The position numbers were made by a program, and so were the translations under genes. This document shows, piece after piece, positions 10,419-20,600 of a DNA stretch of 64,000 nt. How positions within the stretch are numbered: the stretch's first letter is position 1; the number at the start of each line of letters is the position of its first letter. A model generated the notes under the pieces. That model saw only the letters and a program-made list of their open reading frames with translations. It was not told the origin of the DNA and did no database searches. This DNA comes from Vibrio tasmaniensis 1F-187 (lineage in GTDB: Bacteria; Pseudomonadota; Gammaproteobacteria; Enterobacterales; Vibrionaceae): the NCBI RefSeq assembly GCF_000272405.2, contig NZ_AJZM02000150.1, positions 3,140 to 67,139 of the forward strand. The letters run 5' to 3'.

Positions 10419-11393
10419 ATGGTCGTAACAATGAAATCAACCTATCAATTTTTCAAAGAGCTCCTCAAAGAAATCTTCGATGTCACTTCGACGCTTTTCC
10501 GTATCATGATTCCAATCATCATATTGATAAAAGTCGTCGAAGAGCTTGGCGGCATAATGATTCTTAGCGAATGGCTAAGCCCTATAATGGAAAGCGTCGG
10601 ATTACCCAAAGAAATGGGCTTGGTATGGGCAACAACCATACTCACTAACATCTATGCGGGGCTGATTATTCTTATTAATTCCGATGTTCCCTTAACGGTT
10701 GCTCAAGCTTCAATTTTAGGCAGCATGATGCTCCTTGCTCACTCATTGCCAATTGAAGGCGCAATTGCCAAAAAAGCAGGTGTTAACTGGCTGGCTACCC
10801 TATCGGTGAGAGTGGGTGGAGGCTTAGTGCTGGCATGGCTACTCAACCTCAGTTATCAATACGGAGACTGGCTCAACTACCCAGCAACCGTGCTTTGGCA
10901 ACCGGAAGTATCTGGAGACACGAGTTATCTTGGTTGGGCGCTTGAACAGTTCAAGAACTTTGCGGTTATCTTCATGGTAATCTCAGCACTATTACTGTTA
11001 CTCAAGATCTTAAAGGTTCTAGGTATTGAGAAACTCATGGCAGTATTACTGAGACCATTGTTAAGAGTGCTGGGAATCAGCAAAGACGCAACAAACCTAA
11101 CAATAATAGGAATCACGCTCGGCCTTTCGTTTGGTGGCGGCTTATTAATCAATGAAGCTAAGAAAGGGCATATCTCAGCAAGAGACGTATTCACCGCAAT
11201 CATGCTGCTCAACTTGCTCCACAGTTTAATTGAAGATACGTTGTTGATCCTACTCATCGGGGCTGATTTCTACACGATATTTTGGGGAAGGCTTGTATTC
11301 TCGGTGTTGGTTGTCGCTGTGATATCAAACGTCATTAAGCGCATGAATCCAAGCACTTGCGAACGGTATTTTTATCGCGATGTCTCTCAGTAA
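10419..11393 (+). CDS. Nucleoside recognition (Gate) domain membrane protein, YjiG/YjiH-like
   Basis: A 324-residue polytopic inner-membrane protein with about eight hydrophobic segments and two related halves. The first is near IMIPIIILIKVVEELGG and the second near LLRPLLRVLGISKDATNLT. A proline-containing helix followed by a G-rich turn is the signature of the Gate/nucleoside-recognition family (SpmA/SpmB, YjiG/YjiH, CNT transporters). Substrates of these proteins are mostly unknown. A divergent Lrp/AsnC regulator suggests an amino acid or related metabolite. An in-frame ATG five codons downstream is an alternative start. A terminator follows the stop codon. Confidence 0.75.
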   Translation: MVVTMKSTYQFFKELLKEIFDVTSTLFRIMIPIIILIKVVEELGGIMILSEWLSPIMESVGLPKEMGLVWATTILTNIYAGLIILINSDVPLTVAQASILGSMMLLAHSLPIEGAIAKKAGVNWLATLSVRVGGGLVLAWLLNLSYQYGDWLNYPATVLWQPEVSGDTSYLGWALEQFKNFAVIFMVISALLLLLKILKVLGIEKLMAVLLRPLLRVLGISKDATNLTIIGITLGLSFGGGLLINEAKKGHISARDVFTAIMLLNLLHSLIEDTLLILLIGADFYTIFWGRLVFSVLVVAVISNVIKRMNPSTCERYFYRDVSQ

Positions 11394-11421
11394 TAAGTAA
11401 ATCGCCAACAAGAATAAAAGG

Positions 11422-11450
11422 AAAAGAACTCAAATACGGGTTCTTTTTTA
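11422..11450 (+). terminator. Terminator of the nucleoside-recognition gene
   Basis: AAGAACTC and GGGTTCTT form an 8-bp stem (one wobble) around AAATAC, followed by a T run. Confidence 0.75.
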
Positions 11451-11505
11451 CGGCTTGGTACTCCTATCACCTCCGCTATTTTTAAATTTCACGCCCTTGA
11501 AACAC

Positions 11506-11520
11506 TGAAAATCATTCTCA
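11506..11520. promoter_or_regulatory. Candidate Fur box
   Basis: TGAAAATCATTCTCA differs at two positions from the 7-1-7 consensus TGATAATNATTATCA. It lies about 370 bp upstream of the first ORF of the prtV region, far for a simple repressor site, so it may serve an unseen transcript or a long leader. Confidence 0.45.
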
Positions 11521-11879
11521 ACACCCTAATTATTGATATTTCGTGTGAAAATAATTTCAGCACAGGTATTTACTAATAACTCAATTATTAAATGCAATAT
11601 TTAAACACAGAGAATATAAAACGCATCTTATTACTTATAACTCCATACCTTGTATAAAGTACTCTCAAGATAATAATCACTTCCCAACCAAGATTATTAA
11701 AATCCAAACTATCAACTATTCATTCAACAAAACTCATTAAATAGCTGATAATAAAATAAATAACGACCATTATTTGATATTAACTTTAAATGTTGAAATC
11801 GGAACGAACAATTGCTTGTAATAATTATCTATTTGATTGGTTAATTTTATAAATATATTTTGTTACATAATCAAAACTG
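11521..11879. other. AT-rich non-coding leader upstream of prtV region
   Basis: About 360 bases rich in A+T with no ORF I can support and no clear hairpin. It looks like an H-NS-type silenced promoter region, common ahead of secreted protease genes; that role is inferred from composition only. Confidence 0.5.
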
Positions 11880-12281
11880 ATGGCTCTTTTCAATATGCTC
11901 CTTATAACAGCGCCTCTTACAACCGAGGCTCGCACAACTAAGATTCTTACAAAAACACCCATAAAAGCAATGACTTTAATGGTTCTAACTTTGTCATCAC
12001 TGTCACAGGCTTCCACTATTGAGAACGATGAACTATTGCTTAAGTCATTGATTAAAAGAGGTGTTATCTGTTCTGGCTTAACCTATGAGGAAAATCAAGA
12101 AGCTTTACGTATCTATCTCAACGCTAAAAAAGCGAAGAGCACTCCGTTTGATTCAAAAAGTAGAAAAGAGACAACCAATACAAAGGAGATAGAAAGTAAA
12201 AAAAATACAACAAACACACGTCAGTTAAATAAGACACCACAAGAGTGTATTAGGCCAAACTCGGACAACAGATCCGAATAA
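11880..12281 (+). CDS. Small exported protein resembling the PrtV pro-region
   Basis: A 133-residue ORF with a basic N-terminal stretch, a hydrophobic core (MTLMVLTLSSLS, about residues 31-42) and a likely signal cleavage after QA. The mature part begins ENDELLLKSLIKRGVI and continues to EALRIYLNAKKAK. This matches, in pattern and spacing, the start of mature pro-PrtV encoded just downstream (NEDKLIEMLVRQGLV to DALDRYLKNKI). After that comes a low-complexity, lysine/threonine-rich tail with two cysteines in the whole mature chain. No strong ribosome site is seen and the true start may be internal (ATG at 11970). It lies 47 bp before prtV and is probably co-transcribed. It may be an inhibitor, a chaperone-like propeptide, or a relic of a duplicated protease gene; function unknown. 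Confidence 0.55.
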   Translation: MALFNMLLITAPLTTEARTTKILTKTPIKAMTLMVLTLSSLSQASTIENDELLLKSLIKRGVICSGLTYEENQEALRIYLNAKKAKSTPFDSKSRKETTNTKEIESKKNTTNTRQLNKTPQECIRPNSDNRSE

Positions 12282-12328
12282 GGCAAGTTGATACTGATAT
12301 CGACATGGAAATATAAAAGGAAAATATA

Positions 12329-15085
12329 ATGAAAATGATGAGAAAAACATTGTTGGCTTCAGCAATGCTTACTCTATTTAGCGTCAGTAGTTATGCAAAA
12401 ACACCTATTGATTTAGGCGTTGTTAATGAAGACAAACTCATTGAAATGCTAGTTAGACAGGGCTTAGTCGACCAAGATGCAACCGATGTGGCAAAGCACG
12501 ACGCACTTGACCGCTACTTGAAGAATAAAATCAATTCCGGTTTTAAAGGTGACGCTCAATTCGGTAAAAAAGCACTTGAGCAACGAGCGAAAATACTTAA
12601 AGCCATAGAAAAAGGATCTGGCGTTAGAAAGGCGAGCGTCTTTGCGTTAGAAGTCGGCACCAAGCGTACCGATAAAGTACTCGCTCTGTTAGTCGATTTC
12701 CCTGATTTGAACTGGGATAACAACAAACTGACCGAAGAGCACACACAAATGCTCTACGAGAGCTACAACCCAGAACATTATCAAGAGTTGTTGTTTTCAA
12801 ACTCTGGCTACACTGGGCCAAACGGCGAAAACCTAATCTCGATGCGTCAGTATTACCAAAGCGAATCTGGTGATAGTTACAGCGTTGCGGGCCAAGCTGC
12901 AGGTTGGTATCGCGCCTCTAAACCTGCGTCATTCTATGGGGGTAACTCCCCTACTACCGACAACGATCTCAACGCGCAAGAACTGATTCGCGAAGCACTG
13001 AATCAATTGGCTCAAGATCCGAGTATCAATCTAGCCGATTACGATATTGAAGATCGTTACGATTACGACGGTGACGGAAACTTCCGTGAACCCGATGGTG
13101 TGATTGATCATCTAATGGTGTTCCACGCATCTGTTGGTGAAGAAGCCGGTGGTGGCGTATTAGGCCCTGATGCGATTTGGTCTCACCGATTCAACCTTGG
13201 TCGCACCCATGTACTTAAAGGCACCTCTAGCTCGCTTCCAGACCGCTTTGGTGGCCAATACGCAGCATTTGATTACACGATTCAACCGATTGATGCCGCA
13301 GCTGGTGTATGTGCTCACGAGTATGGCCATGATTTAGGCTTGCCAGACGAGTACGACACGCAATATACAGGCAAGGGTGAACCTGTCTCTTACTGGTCAA
13401 TCATGTCTTCGGGCAGTTGGGCTGGTCAAATTGGTGGCACACAGCCAACGGCATTCAGCTCTTGGGCAAAACACTTCCTACAGAAGTCGATTGGTGGTCG
13501 CTGGGTTAACGATGATCAAATCTCAATTAATGATCTAGAAGACAACCCACAAGTTTACACGCTGTTCCAAACAACGGATAACAACCGTCCGAACATGATT
13601 AAAGTGGATCTTCCAGAAAAACAGATCGAAGGTTTAAAACCGTTTGCTGGTGAGTATTCGTTCCACTCTCAAAAAGGCGATGACCTGAAAAACAGCATGA
13701 CACGCAAGTTGGTGATTCCAGCCGGCGATTCTGCACTGCTTTCGTTCAAAACTTGGTATGAAATTGAGAAAGACTACGACTTTGCACGCGTACTCGTGAA
13801 TGGAGAAGCCATTGCCGGCAACATCACCTCAATGGATGACCCGTACAATACTGGCCTCGTTCCTGCTATTGGCGGCGAATCTGGCGGTTGGATTGATGCT
13901 GAGTTCGACGTTTCACAATGGGCAGGCCAAGAAGTAGAGCTTTCGTTTGAATACATCACCGATGGTGGCTTGGCGATGGAAGGTTTCTATTTGGATAACC
14001 TCAGTGTGGTCGTTGATGGTGAAGTAACCTTAATAGACGATGGTGAGAGCAACTCCGCCTTCGCCCTAAATGGTTACAAGCTGAGTAATGGGTTCCACCA
14101 AGCGCAACACTACTACCTGTTGCAATGGCGCAGCCACATGGACGTTGATGAAGGTCTAGCCAACATCAAACGCATGGGACAACTGATCTCATTCGACCCA
14201 GGTTTGATCATTTGGTACGTAGACGAGTCGCTGACTGATAACTGGGTAGGTAAACACCCAGGTGAAGGTTGGTTAGGCGTGGTCGATGCAGACCAGAATG
14301 CCATGACTTGGGAAAAATCCGGTGAAGTCGCTCAAACTCGTTATCAAGTTCGTGATGCTGCGTTTTCACTCAAAGATCATACCCCAATGCGTCTTGTGAA
14401 CAGCGACGATGATGTACTTGAAGATACCAGTTTGGTTGGCAATGCTAGCTTCTCTGACGACCAAGATTACACCTCTCCACAAGCGCCTGATTCAGGACGT
14501 ATCCTAACGGAGTTTGGCTTATCCGTTGATATTGTGAATCAGAGTGACAACAACGAATACGGTGTGGTTCGCTTATCGAAAGTAAGCCAACACAACGTCG
14601 CCCCTACTGCGAACTTCGAGCTCAATGTTACTGCCCTGAACGTTTCTGCACGTAACTTCAGTTCTGATCAAGACGGTGAGATCGTCAGTTATCTATGGGA
14701 CTTTGGCAACGGCACAACAAGTAACGAAGTGGCACCAACTTGGTCTTACGAGCAAGCCGGTGAATACACGGTGAACTTGACTGTTGTTGACGACAAAGGC
14801 GCTACCGATTCATTTAGTTCTGTGGTGAGTGTTGAATCTCCAAACGCCCTTCCAGAAGCGAGCGCGAAGTACATTCACTTGGGTCGTTGGGTAACCATGT
14901 GGTCTACAAGTTCAGACAGCGATGGTCGTATTGTTGATACCGAGTGGACACTTCCAAACGGAAAGGTGAAACGAGGTCGCACATTCACTTCAATCTTCCC
15001 TTCATACGGAGAGCACGAGGTGACACTGAAGATAATCGATGACCAAGGTGGGATTACGACTAAGACAATTTTAGTCGACCTGTAA
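12329..15085 (+). CDS. prtV: Secreted M6 metalloprotease PrtV (immune inhibitor A type) with two PKD domains
   Basis: 918 residues, the same length as V. cholerae PrtV. In order: signal peptide (1-23), pro-region (about 24-105), M6 catalytic domain with zinc site H-E-Y-G-H at 330-334 and a following GLPDE, a jelly-roll-like MAM/adhesion segment (about 440-600), and two C-terminal PKD domains (about 755-835 and 838-918) with WDFGNG and WTLPNG turns. The catalytic glutamate falls at residue 331, as I recall for PrtV. Aspartate-rich DYDGDG loops suggest calcium binding. PrtV is a secreted, calcium-stabilised protease that degrades host matrix and other toxins and matures by removal of both ends. 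The start follows AAAGGAAAATATA, a good ribosome site. A strong terminator follows. Confidence 0.95.
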   Translation: MKMMRKTLLASAMLTLFSVSSYAKTPIDLGVVNEDKLIEMLVRQGLVDQDATDVAKHDALDRYLKNKINSGFKGDAQFGKKALEQRAKILKAIEKGSGVRKASVFALEVGTKRTDKVLALLVDFPDLNWDNNKLTEEHTQMLYESYNPEHYQELLFSNSGYTGPNGENLISMRQYYQSESGDSYSVAGQAAGWYRASKPASFYGGNSPTTDNDLNAQELIREALNQLAQDPSINLADYDIEDRYDYDGDGNFREPDGVIDHLMVFHASVGEEAGGGVLGPDAIWSHRFNLGRTHVLKGTSSSLPDRFGGQYAAFDYTIQPIDAAAGVCAHEYGHDLGLPDEYDTQYTGKGEPVSYWSIMSSGSWAGQIGGTQPTAFSSWAKHFLQKSIGGRWVNDDQISINDLEDNPQVYTLFQTTDNNRPNMIKVDLPEKQIEGLKPFAGEYSFHSQKGDDLKNSMTRKLVIPAGDSALLSFKTWYEIEKDYDFARVLVNGEAIAGNITSMDDPYNTGLVPAIGGESGGWIDAEFDVSQWAGQEVELSFEYITDGGLAMEGFYLDNLSVVVDGEVTLIDDGESNSAFALNGYKLSNGFHQAQHYYLLQWRSHMDVDEGLANIKRMGQLISFDPGLIIWYVDESLTDNWVGKHPGEGWLGVVDADQNAMTWEKSGEVAQTRYQVRDAAFSLKDHTPMRLVNSDDDVLEDTSLVGNASFSDDQDYTSPQAPDSGRILTEFGLSVDIVNQSDNNEYGVVRLSKVSQHNVAPTANFELNVTALNVSARNFSSDQDGEIVSYLWDFGNGTTSNEVAPTWSYEQAGEYTVNLTVVDDKGATDSFSSVVSVESPNALPEASAKYIHLGRWVTMWSTSSDSDGRIVDTEWTLPNGKVKRGRTFTSIFPSYGEHEVTLKIIDDQGGITTKTILVDL

Positions 15086-15197
15086 ATCATAGCAGGCTCT
15101 ATCATGAGGATTTACAAAATAAGCTTAAGTACTGTTGTCACAGGATATAAACCACGACAGCAGTTTTAAGAAAACGTCATTATTTAAGCCATAAGCG

Positions 15198-15229
15198 AAA
15201 GCCCTACCGATTCGGTAGGGCTTTTTATT
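15198..15229 (+). terminator. prtV terminator
   Basis: AAAGCCCTACCGA pairs with TCGGTAGGGCTTT with almost no loop beyond the central bases, followed by T-rich sequence. Confidence 0.88.
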
Positions 15230-15298
15230 GGTCGCAATTTAAGATACTAGGGGTTTAGTCACAGTAAAAAACTTGCTGAACCACCATTCGATGAACCA

Positions 15299-16474
15299 TT
15301 ACACGGGCTGCTTTTGAATGCGTGATTTACGCGCACTGAATGCAAACAACAAAATTACGGCCAAAACGAATGGTAAAACGTAAACGTTAAGGTTTTGCCA
15401 ACCTACTGTTGACTCCAACCAACCAGACAGTAGCGCCGTGACAGTTACACAACCAAACACAACAAATTCATTGAACGCTTGTGCCTTGGCTTTATTTTGA
15501 GCTTGATACGACTGGCTAAATAAGCCTGTTGCAGCGATGAACATAAAGTTCCAACCCACACCAAGCACAACCAAAGCCGCTCTAAAGTGCCAAATTGACA
15601 CGCCATGGATATTGATGGCAATACTCACCACAAATAACACGCCACCTGCAAGGATCATCATTCTTGAACCGAACTTCTCGATGAGGGAGCCCGTAAAGAA
15701 TGCAGGCACAAACATACCCAATACGTGCCACTCAATCACACCAGCAGCTTTAGTAAAATCGAATCCGCAACCAATCATCGCCAATGGTGTTGCCGTCATC
15801 AAAATGTTCATCACGGCGTAAGCAACCATGGCCGCAAACACAGCGCCAATAAAGTTCGGTGCTTTAACGATTACGCCTAAAGGATCGGCTTTGGGAGCCT
15901 GACTATTAAAAGAGACTTTAGGAAACTGAATTGTTTGTAACAAGGCTAAAGCTAAGATGTTTAGGCCGATCAGCGAAGCAAAAGCACCAATGTACAAGCC
16001 ATCTGCTGACCATTGTTGAGACATAATCGCCAAGTTTGGCCCGAGTACCGCCGCCAACACGCCACCAGCCATCGATATAGATATCGCTCGATGACGGGCA
16101 TTTTCATCACACACCTCGATTGCAGCAAAGCGATAAAGCGTGCCAAAACCTATGCCTATCCCAAGTAAGAACGTGGCGAAACAAAACAGATAGAAATTTT
16201 GCTGAGACAGTGCGTAAGTGGCAAGGCTAGCCCCTGTAATGCCAACCACATTACCAATGCTAAATCCTCGCTTTCTCCCTAATTTTCCTGAAATTAGAGA
16301 CGCAGGAATAGTGGCTGCCATTAAACCCAAAAATTGCAGCGCAACCGGCAAGGTAATCATGCTGACACTGGGCGCAATCTGCTTGCCGATCAAGCCAATC
16401 ACCGAGATCAGTAATATGTTACCCGTCATCAGCAAGGCCTGACACAGCGAGAGCAGCCAAACATTTCTATTCAT
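15299..16474 (-). CDS. MFS transporter
   Basis: 391 residues from the ATG at 16474, which follows AGGAACGAAG; an upstream in-frame ATG would add 17 unlikely residues and lacks such a site. About twelve hydrophobic segments and the family loop between helices 2 and 3 (SGKLGRKRG) identify a major facilitator. The protein ends in a short basic tail. It is divergent from a LysR-type gene 227 bp away, the usual layout of a regulator and its exporter. The substrate cannot be read from the sequence; drug or small-molecule efflux is plausible. Confidence 0.88.
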   Translation of the reverse strand: MNRNVWLLSLCQALLMTGNILLISVIGLIGKQIAPSVSMITLPVALQFLGLMAATIPASLISGKLGRKRGFSIGNVVGITGASLATYALSQQNFYLFCFATFLLGIGIGFGTLYRFAAIEVCDENARHRAISISMAGGVLAAVLGPNLAIMSQQWSADGLYIGAFASLIGLNILALALLQTIQFPKVSFNSQAPKADPLGVIVKAPNFIGAVFAAMVAYAVMNILMTATPLAMIGCGFDFTKAAGVIEWHVLGMFVPAFFTGSLIEKFGSRMMILAGGVLFVVSIAINIHGVSIWHFRAALVVLGVGWNFMFIAATGLFSQSYQAQNKAKAQAFNEFVVFGCVTVTALLSGWLESTVGWQNLNVYVLPFVLAVILLFAFSARKSRIQKQPV

Positions 16475-16701
16475 CTTCGTTCCTAAATATGAGCACAGTT
16501 GGTCAATAGACCAAATAATCAACAAAGTCGCAACACTTTGTTACTCATAGCAACTCTACAAAGCGGCCAATAGGCCAATATCAATAGTTACCACCATATG
16601 ACTTTGATTAGCGTTACTTAAGACGCTAGAGTTGAAATTATCATTACTTAAGATAATAATAATTTTTTGTTATTTATAGGCTTTAGCATTTAAAGGTGAG
16701 T

Positions 16702-17592
16702 ATGATTAATCCACTTTGGCTCAATACATTTAAGACTCTGGTTGAAGTTGGTCATTTCACCCAAACTGCAGAAAAGCTGTATATGACACAGCCTGGCGTT
16801 AGCCAACACATCAAAAAGCTTGAGCAAGCTTGTAACTGTGACTTGTTATCGAGAGAAAATAAGAGTTTCGAACTGACCGAACAAGGTCGGATTATGTATC
16901 GCTACGCTCTTAAACTGGAAAAAGACCAAGAAGATTTATTCGAATCTCTGAGTTTCGACAATCCTTATTCTGGGCAATGTCATCTATCCTGTTCGGGTTC
17001 ACTCTCTTTGCGTCTGTACCCCAAGCTTCTTGAACTGCAGCAGCAACATCAAGACCTGAGCATCAACCTAGAAGCGGCACCGAACAAAAAGATATTGAAC
17101 GACCTAATCCAAGGCACCACCGATATTGGAATCGTAAGACATTCACCCAATGACAGCTATTATCAGAGCCAAGTTATTGGTAATGAGGCGCTGTGCTTAA
17201 TCGTCCATCATAGTCTTGCTGACTTAGAGATTACCCCTGAAGCTCTGCACAATATCGGCCTCATAGCCCATCCAGACTCTGCTCATTACCTGTCTTTGTA
17301 TTTTGACCTATGCGGAGATAAAGATTTAGCGAACATCAACATCAATGAGATCCCGAAGTCTGGCTACATTAATCAACTCCACCAAATTCTATTACCCGTA
17401 TCAAAAGGGCTTGGGTTCACCGTGTTACCCGCAGGGGCTGTCGAAAACTTTCCAGACAAAGAGAAGTTGCATGTTGTGCCACCTAAAGTGAAGGTTGAAG
17501 AAACACTGTATTTGGTTCAGAAAAGAAATCGAAAACTGCCGCACAGATACAACACCCTTATCGATCTAATCAAACAACACGTCAGTAATTAA
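16702..17592 (+). CDS. LysR-type transcriptional regulator
   Basis: 296 residues from the ATG at 16702 (a GTG two codons earlier is possible; AAAGG lies five bases before the ATG). The N-terminal HTH contains FTQTAEKLYMTQPGVSQHIKKLE, the standard LysR recognition helix pattern, followed by a two-lobe effector-binding domain beginning GQCHLSCSGSLSLRLYP. Its probable target is the divergent MFS gene, whose shared intergenic region is AT-rich. The inducer is unknown. Confidence 0.93.
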   Translation: MINPLWLNTFKTLVEVGHFTQTAEKLYMTQPGVSQHIKKLEQACNCDLLSRENKSFELTEQGRIMYRYALKLEKDQEDLFESLSFDNPYSGQCHLSCSGSLSLRLYPKLLELQQQHQDLSINLEAAPNKKILNDLIQGTTDIGIVRHSPNDSYYQSQVIGNEALCLIVHHSLADLEITPEALHNIGLIAHPDSAHYLSLYFDLCGDKDLANININEIPKSGYINQLHQILLPVSKGLGFTVLPAGAVENFPDKEKLHVVPPKVKVEETLYLVQKRNRKLPHRYNTLIDLIKQHVSN

Positions 17593-17686
17593 TCCGAGAC
17601 ACAGAAAGAAGTAAAGCCTTTAGCTAGTTCGTTATTTCGCAGCAAGAGCTAAAGGCTTTAATGTTGGAGTGATGTTCAAAAGACAG

Positions 17687-20600
17687 CTACTCAGAAGCAC
17701 TCAGAACCTCTTTGGCTCGTTCAAAGTCGTAATTATCTAACGCACTTTGGACATCTTTAAGAACTGCTGAATGTGGATACTGTGCCAGTAATTCAGTCAC
17801 GTATTGGGTCGCATCGTTATCATAAGCATCCAACAGCGAATACAACTTAGCACGCTGCTCTTGAGTGATATTAGGCGAATTCGATGCATCAGCGCTTCTC
17901 ACCTCAGTTTCTTGAGTACATGCCGTTTCAACACCTTGAGCACCAGAGCCATCAAAGCTGCTCTCTACCGTTTTGATCAATTCGATTAACCCAAGCTCAG
18001 CTTGTTTAAGATCCTGCTCATCACACGCCTTGTTATGCGCTTTGCTTTCAAGACCACCGAGTTGTTCAGCCAATTGCAACCCGCCAATAGAAGCCGCCAT
18101 GCTTTTTAACGTATGTAGGTTCCGCTCTAACGTCACCCATTCATCTTGCACTAGGTTGTCGAAGGTATCCGACATAATGTCAGGCGCCCCTTGGCAGAAT
18201 CTACCAAGCATCTTGTCTTGCAGCTTCACATCATGATGAGTCAGCTGACCGAACCTTGGCAATGAGAAAACAGGGAGAACAATCAGAGTATCAGAGCTTA
18301 ATGTCGGACTGTTAGAGCTGCTATTTTGCATCCTAACTAAAGGCGACTCTGATGACGCTTTACCCTCAACCAAAACCTCTGGCACGATGTATTTCGTAAT
18401 CAAAGCGGTGGCTTTATCGATGATAATGGGCTTATCCAAGAAGTCCGTGACTCCAGCCTCTCGCGCTCGCTGTTTCGCATCAGCAAACACATTGGCCGAC
18501 ATCGCAATAATTGGTACATCTTTATCAAACTCACGAATCAAACGTGTAGCTTCGAAACCATCCATAATCGGCATTTGCAGGTCCATAAAGATCATCTCAT
18601 ATTCATTGCTTTGAGCTAACTCCAGTGCCTCTTTTCCATTCTCTGCCAAGTCGGCATTCAGATTAGAGCGGGTGAAGAATGCCAAAGCTAAATCTTGATT
18701 TAACTCATTATCTTCAACTAGCAACACCCTTTGACCTTTGAACTCTATCTGGTAATCCAGTTGCAGCTCTTGGGCTTTAAACTCTGCCAATTTTTCAACG
18801 CTTGATCTTGGCAATGTTAGAACAAACGAAAACTCGCTGCCTTGCCCGAAAACACTCCCAACACTAATTTGGCCACCCATTGCACGAACCAATTTCTGAC
18901 TAATATTGAGTCCTAACCCTGTGCCACCGAATCGGCGCGTGGTTGTACTATCGGCTTGGCTAAATGCTTCAAAGAGCTTGTGTAGATTCTCATCAGAAAT
19001 TCCTATGCCAGTATCGGCCACCATCACCTTCATAGTCAGACTGTTATCATCTGATTCAACAAGGGCTACAGTTAACGAGACACTACCAGTTTCCGTAAAC
19101 TTAATCGCATTACCAACAAGGTTAAGTATTACTTGGAACAGCCTTAATGGATCGCCGCGCAGAGGAGTGTTTAACTCTAGATCTATCGACATAGACAAGT
19201 TAAGTTGCTTCTCATTCGCTTTGGGTTCCATCAACTCAATGACATCTTGGAATGTCGTCACGGGATCAAATGGGATGCTATCAATGACAAGCTGTCCCGC
19301 CTCTATCTTAGAGAAGTCGAGGATGTCATTAATGATGCTTAACAGTGAATGCCCCGAACGGTGCACTTTCTCAATATAGTTTCGAGCAACAGGATTAGAT
19401 ATTTCGCCAATCGCCAGATAAGACAAACCAATAATAGCGTTCATTGGCGTTCTAATTTCATGGCTCATATTGGCTAAGAATTCCGATTTAGCTTGGCTCG
19501 CCAAATCGGCCCTCTGTTTCTCTTCTTCTAATTGCTCATTAAGGCGCTTCATTTCTGAAATATCGAATGCCCAAAATAGCGTGGCTATCTCGCCATCTAG
19601 CTCAAACAAATAATAGCTGACGAGCGCAACGAAACGGGTTCCATCAGATTTTCTAAGCACCAACTCCCGGTTTACTACCTTGCCATTGAGCATTAGCTCC
19701 TTATGTACATCATCCCGAACGGATAAAGAGTCATGAATAGAAGCTACATCGATAGAATCAAGATCAAGACCTTCAACCCCAAACAGCCGTTTCGCAGTAT
19801 CGTTGGCATAACGAACTTTCTCTTCAAACACAACACTCGCGGCGATAGGAGAGCTGTTAAGCATATTGTAGAGCTGCTCCTGAGCCTTCTTAAGCGCCTC
19901 TGTTGCATCATTGGCAATGCTTATTTGTTTCGAGAGTTTTCGATTCCAGAAAACGATAAGTAAAACGATCACCAAAGCAAAACCTGAAATGGTATAAACC
20001 AATTCATAGTCGACTCTTTCTATCGCTTTTGGCGCTGCCCACTTCGCCGATATCTTTTGACGTTCTTCAGCAGAAATGCTCTCAATCGCCTTATTCACAA
20101 TGGAATAAAGCAAAGGTTCAGACTTAATGACGTGTAAGGTGGGTGAAAGGAAAAAATCAAGTCGTCCGATAATTCCGACCTCACGATGACCAAATGAATC
20201 AATGAGGTAGTTTAGGACTTCGACAGTATCGATCATGCCATCTAGGGTTTCATCATCCAGTCGGTTAAGCCCATCTTCAGTGGATTCTACTTTCACCCAT
20301 TCAATATTTGGGTATTTCCCGACAATCGCATCGGTATTTGCTGCGTTCTTCAAGATACCGATTTTCCATCCTTCAGCTTCCTCAAGCACCAAGCTACTTA
20401 TGTCTCGTCTCGATGCAATAGCTAAACGGCTTGAAAACAGGCTCTTGACTGCTTTGACGTTGTCTCCTAACGAACGGTTCTCTTGTGCTGCGGAGACCAG
20501 TTCTACTTCATGATGATCAACCAAGCTTCGGGTCTCAGACCAACTTGCAACGTCTACATGGTTGATACTTAACCCTGTTTTCTGCTCAATGAGCGTTAGG

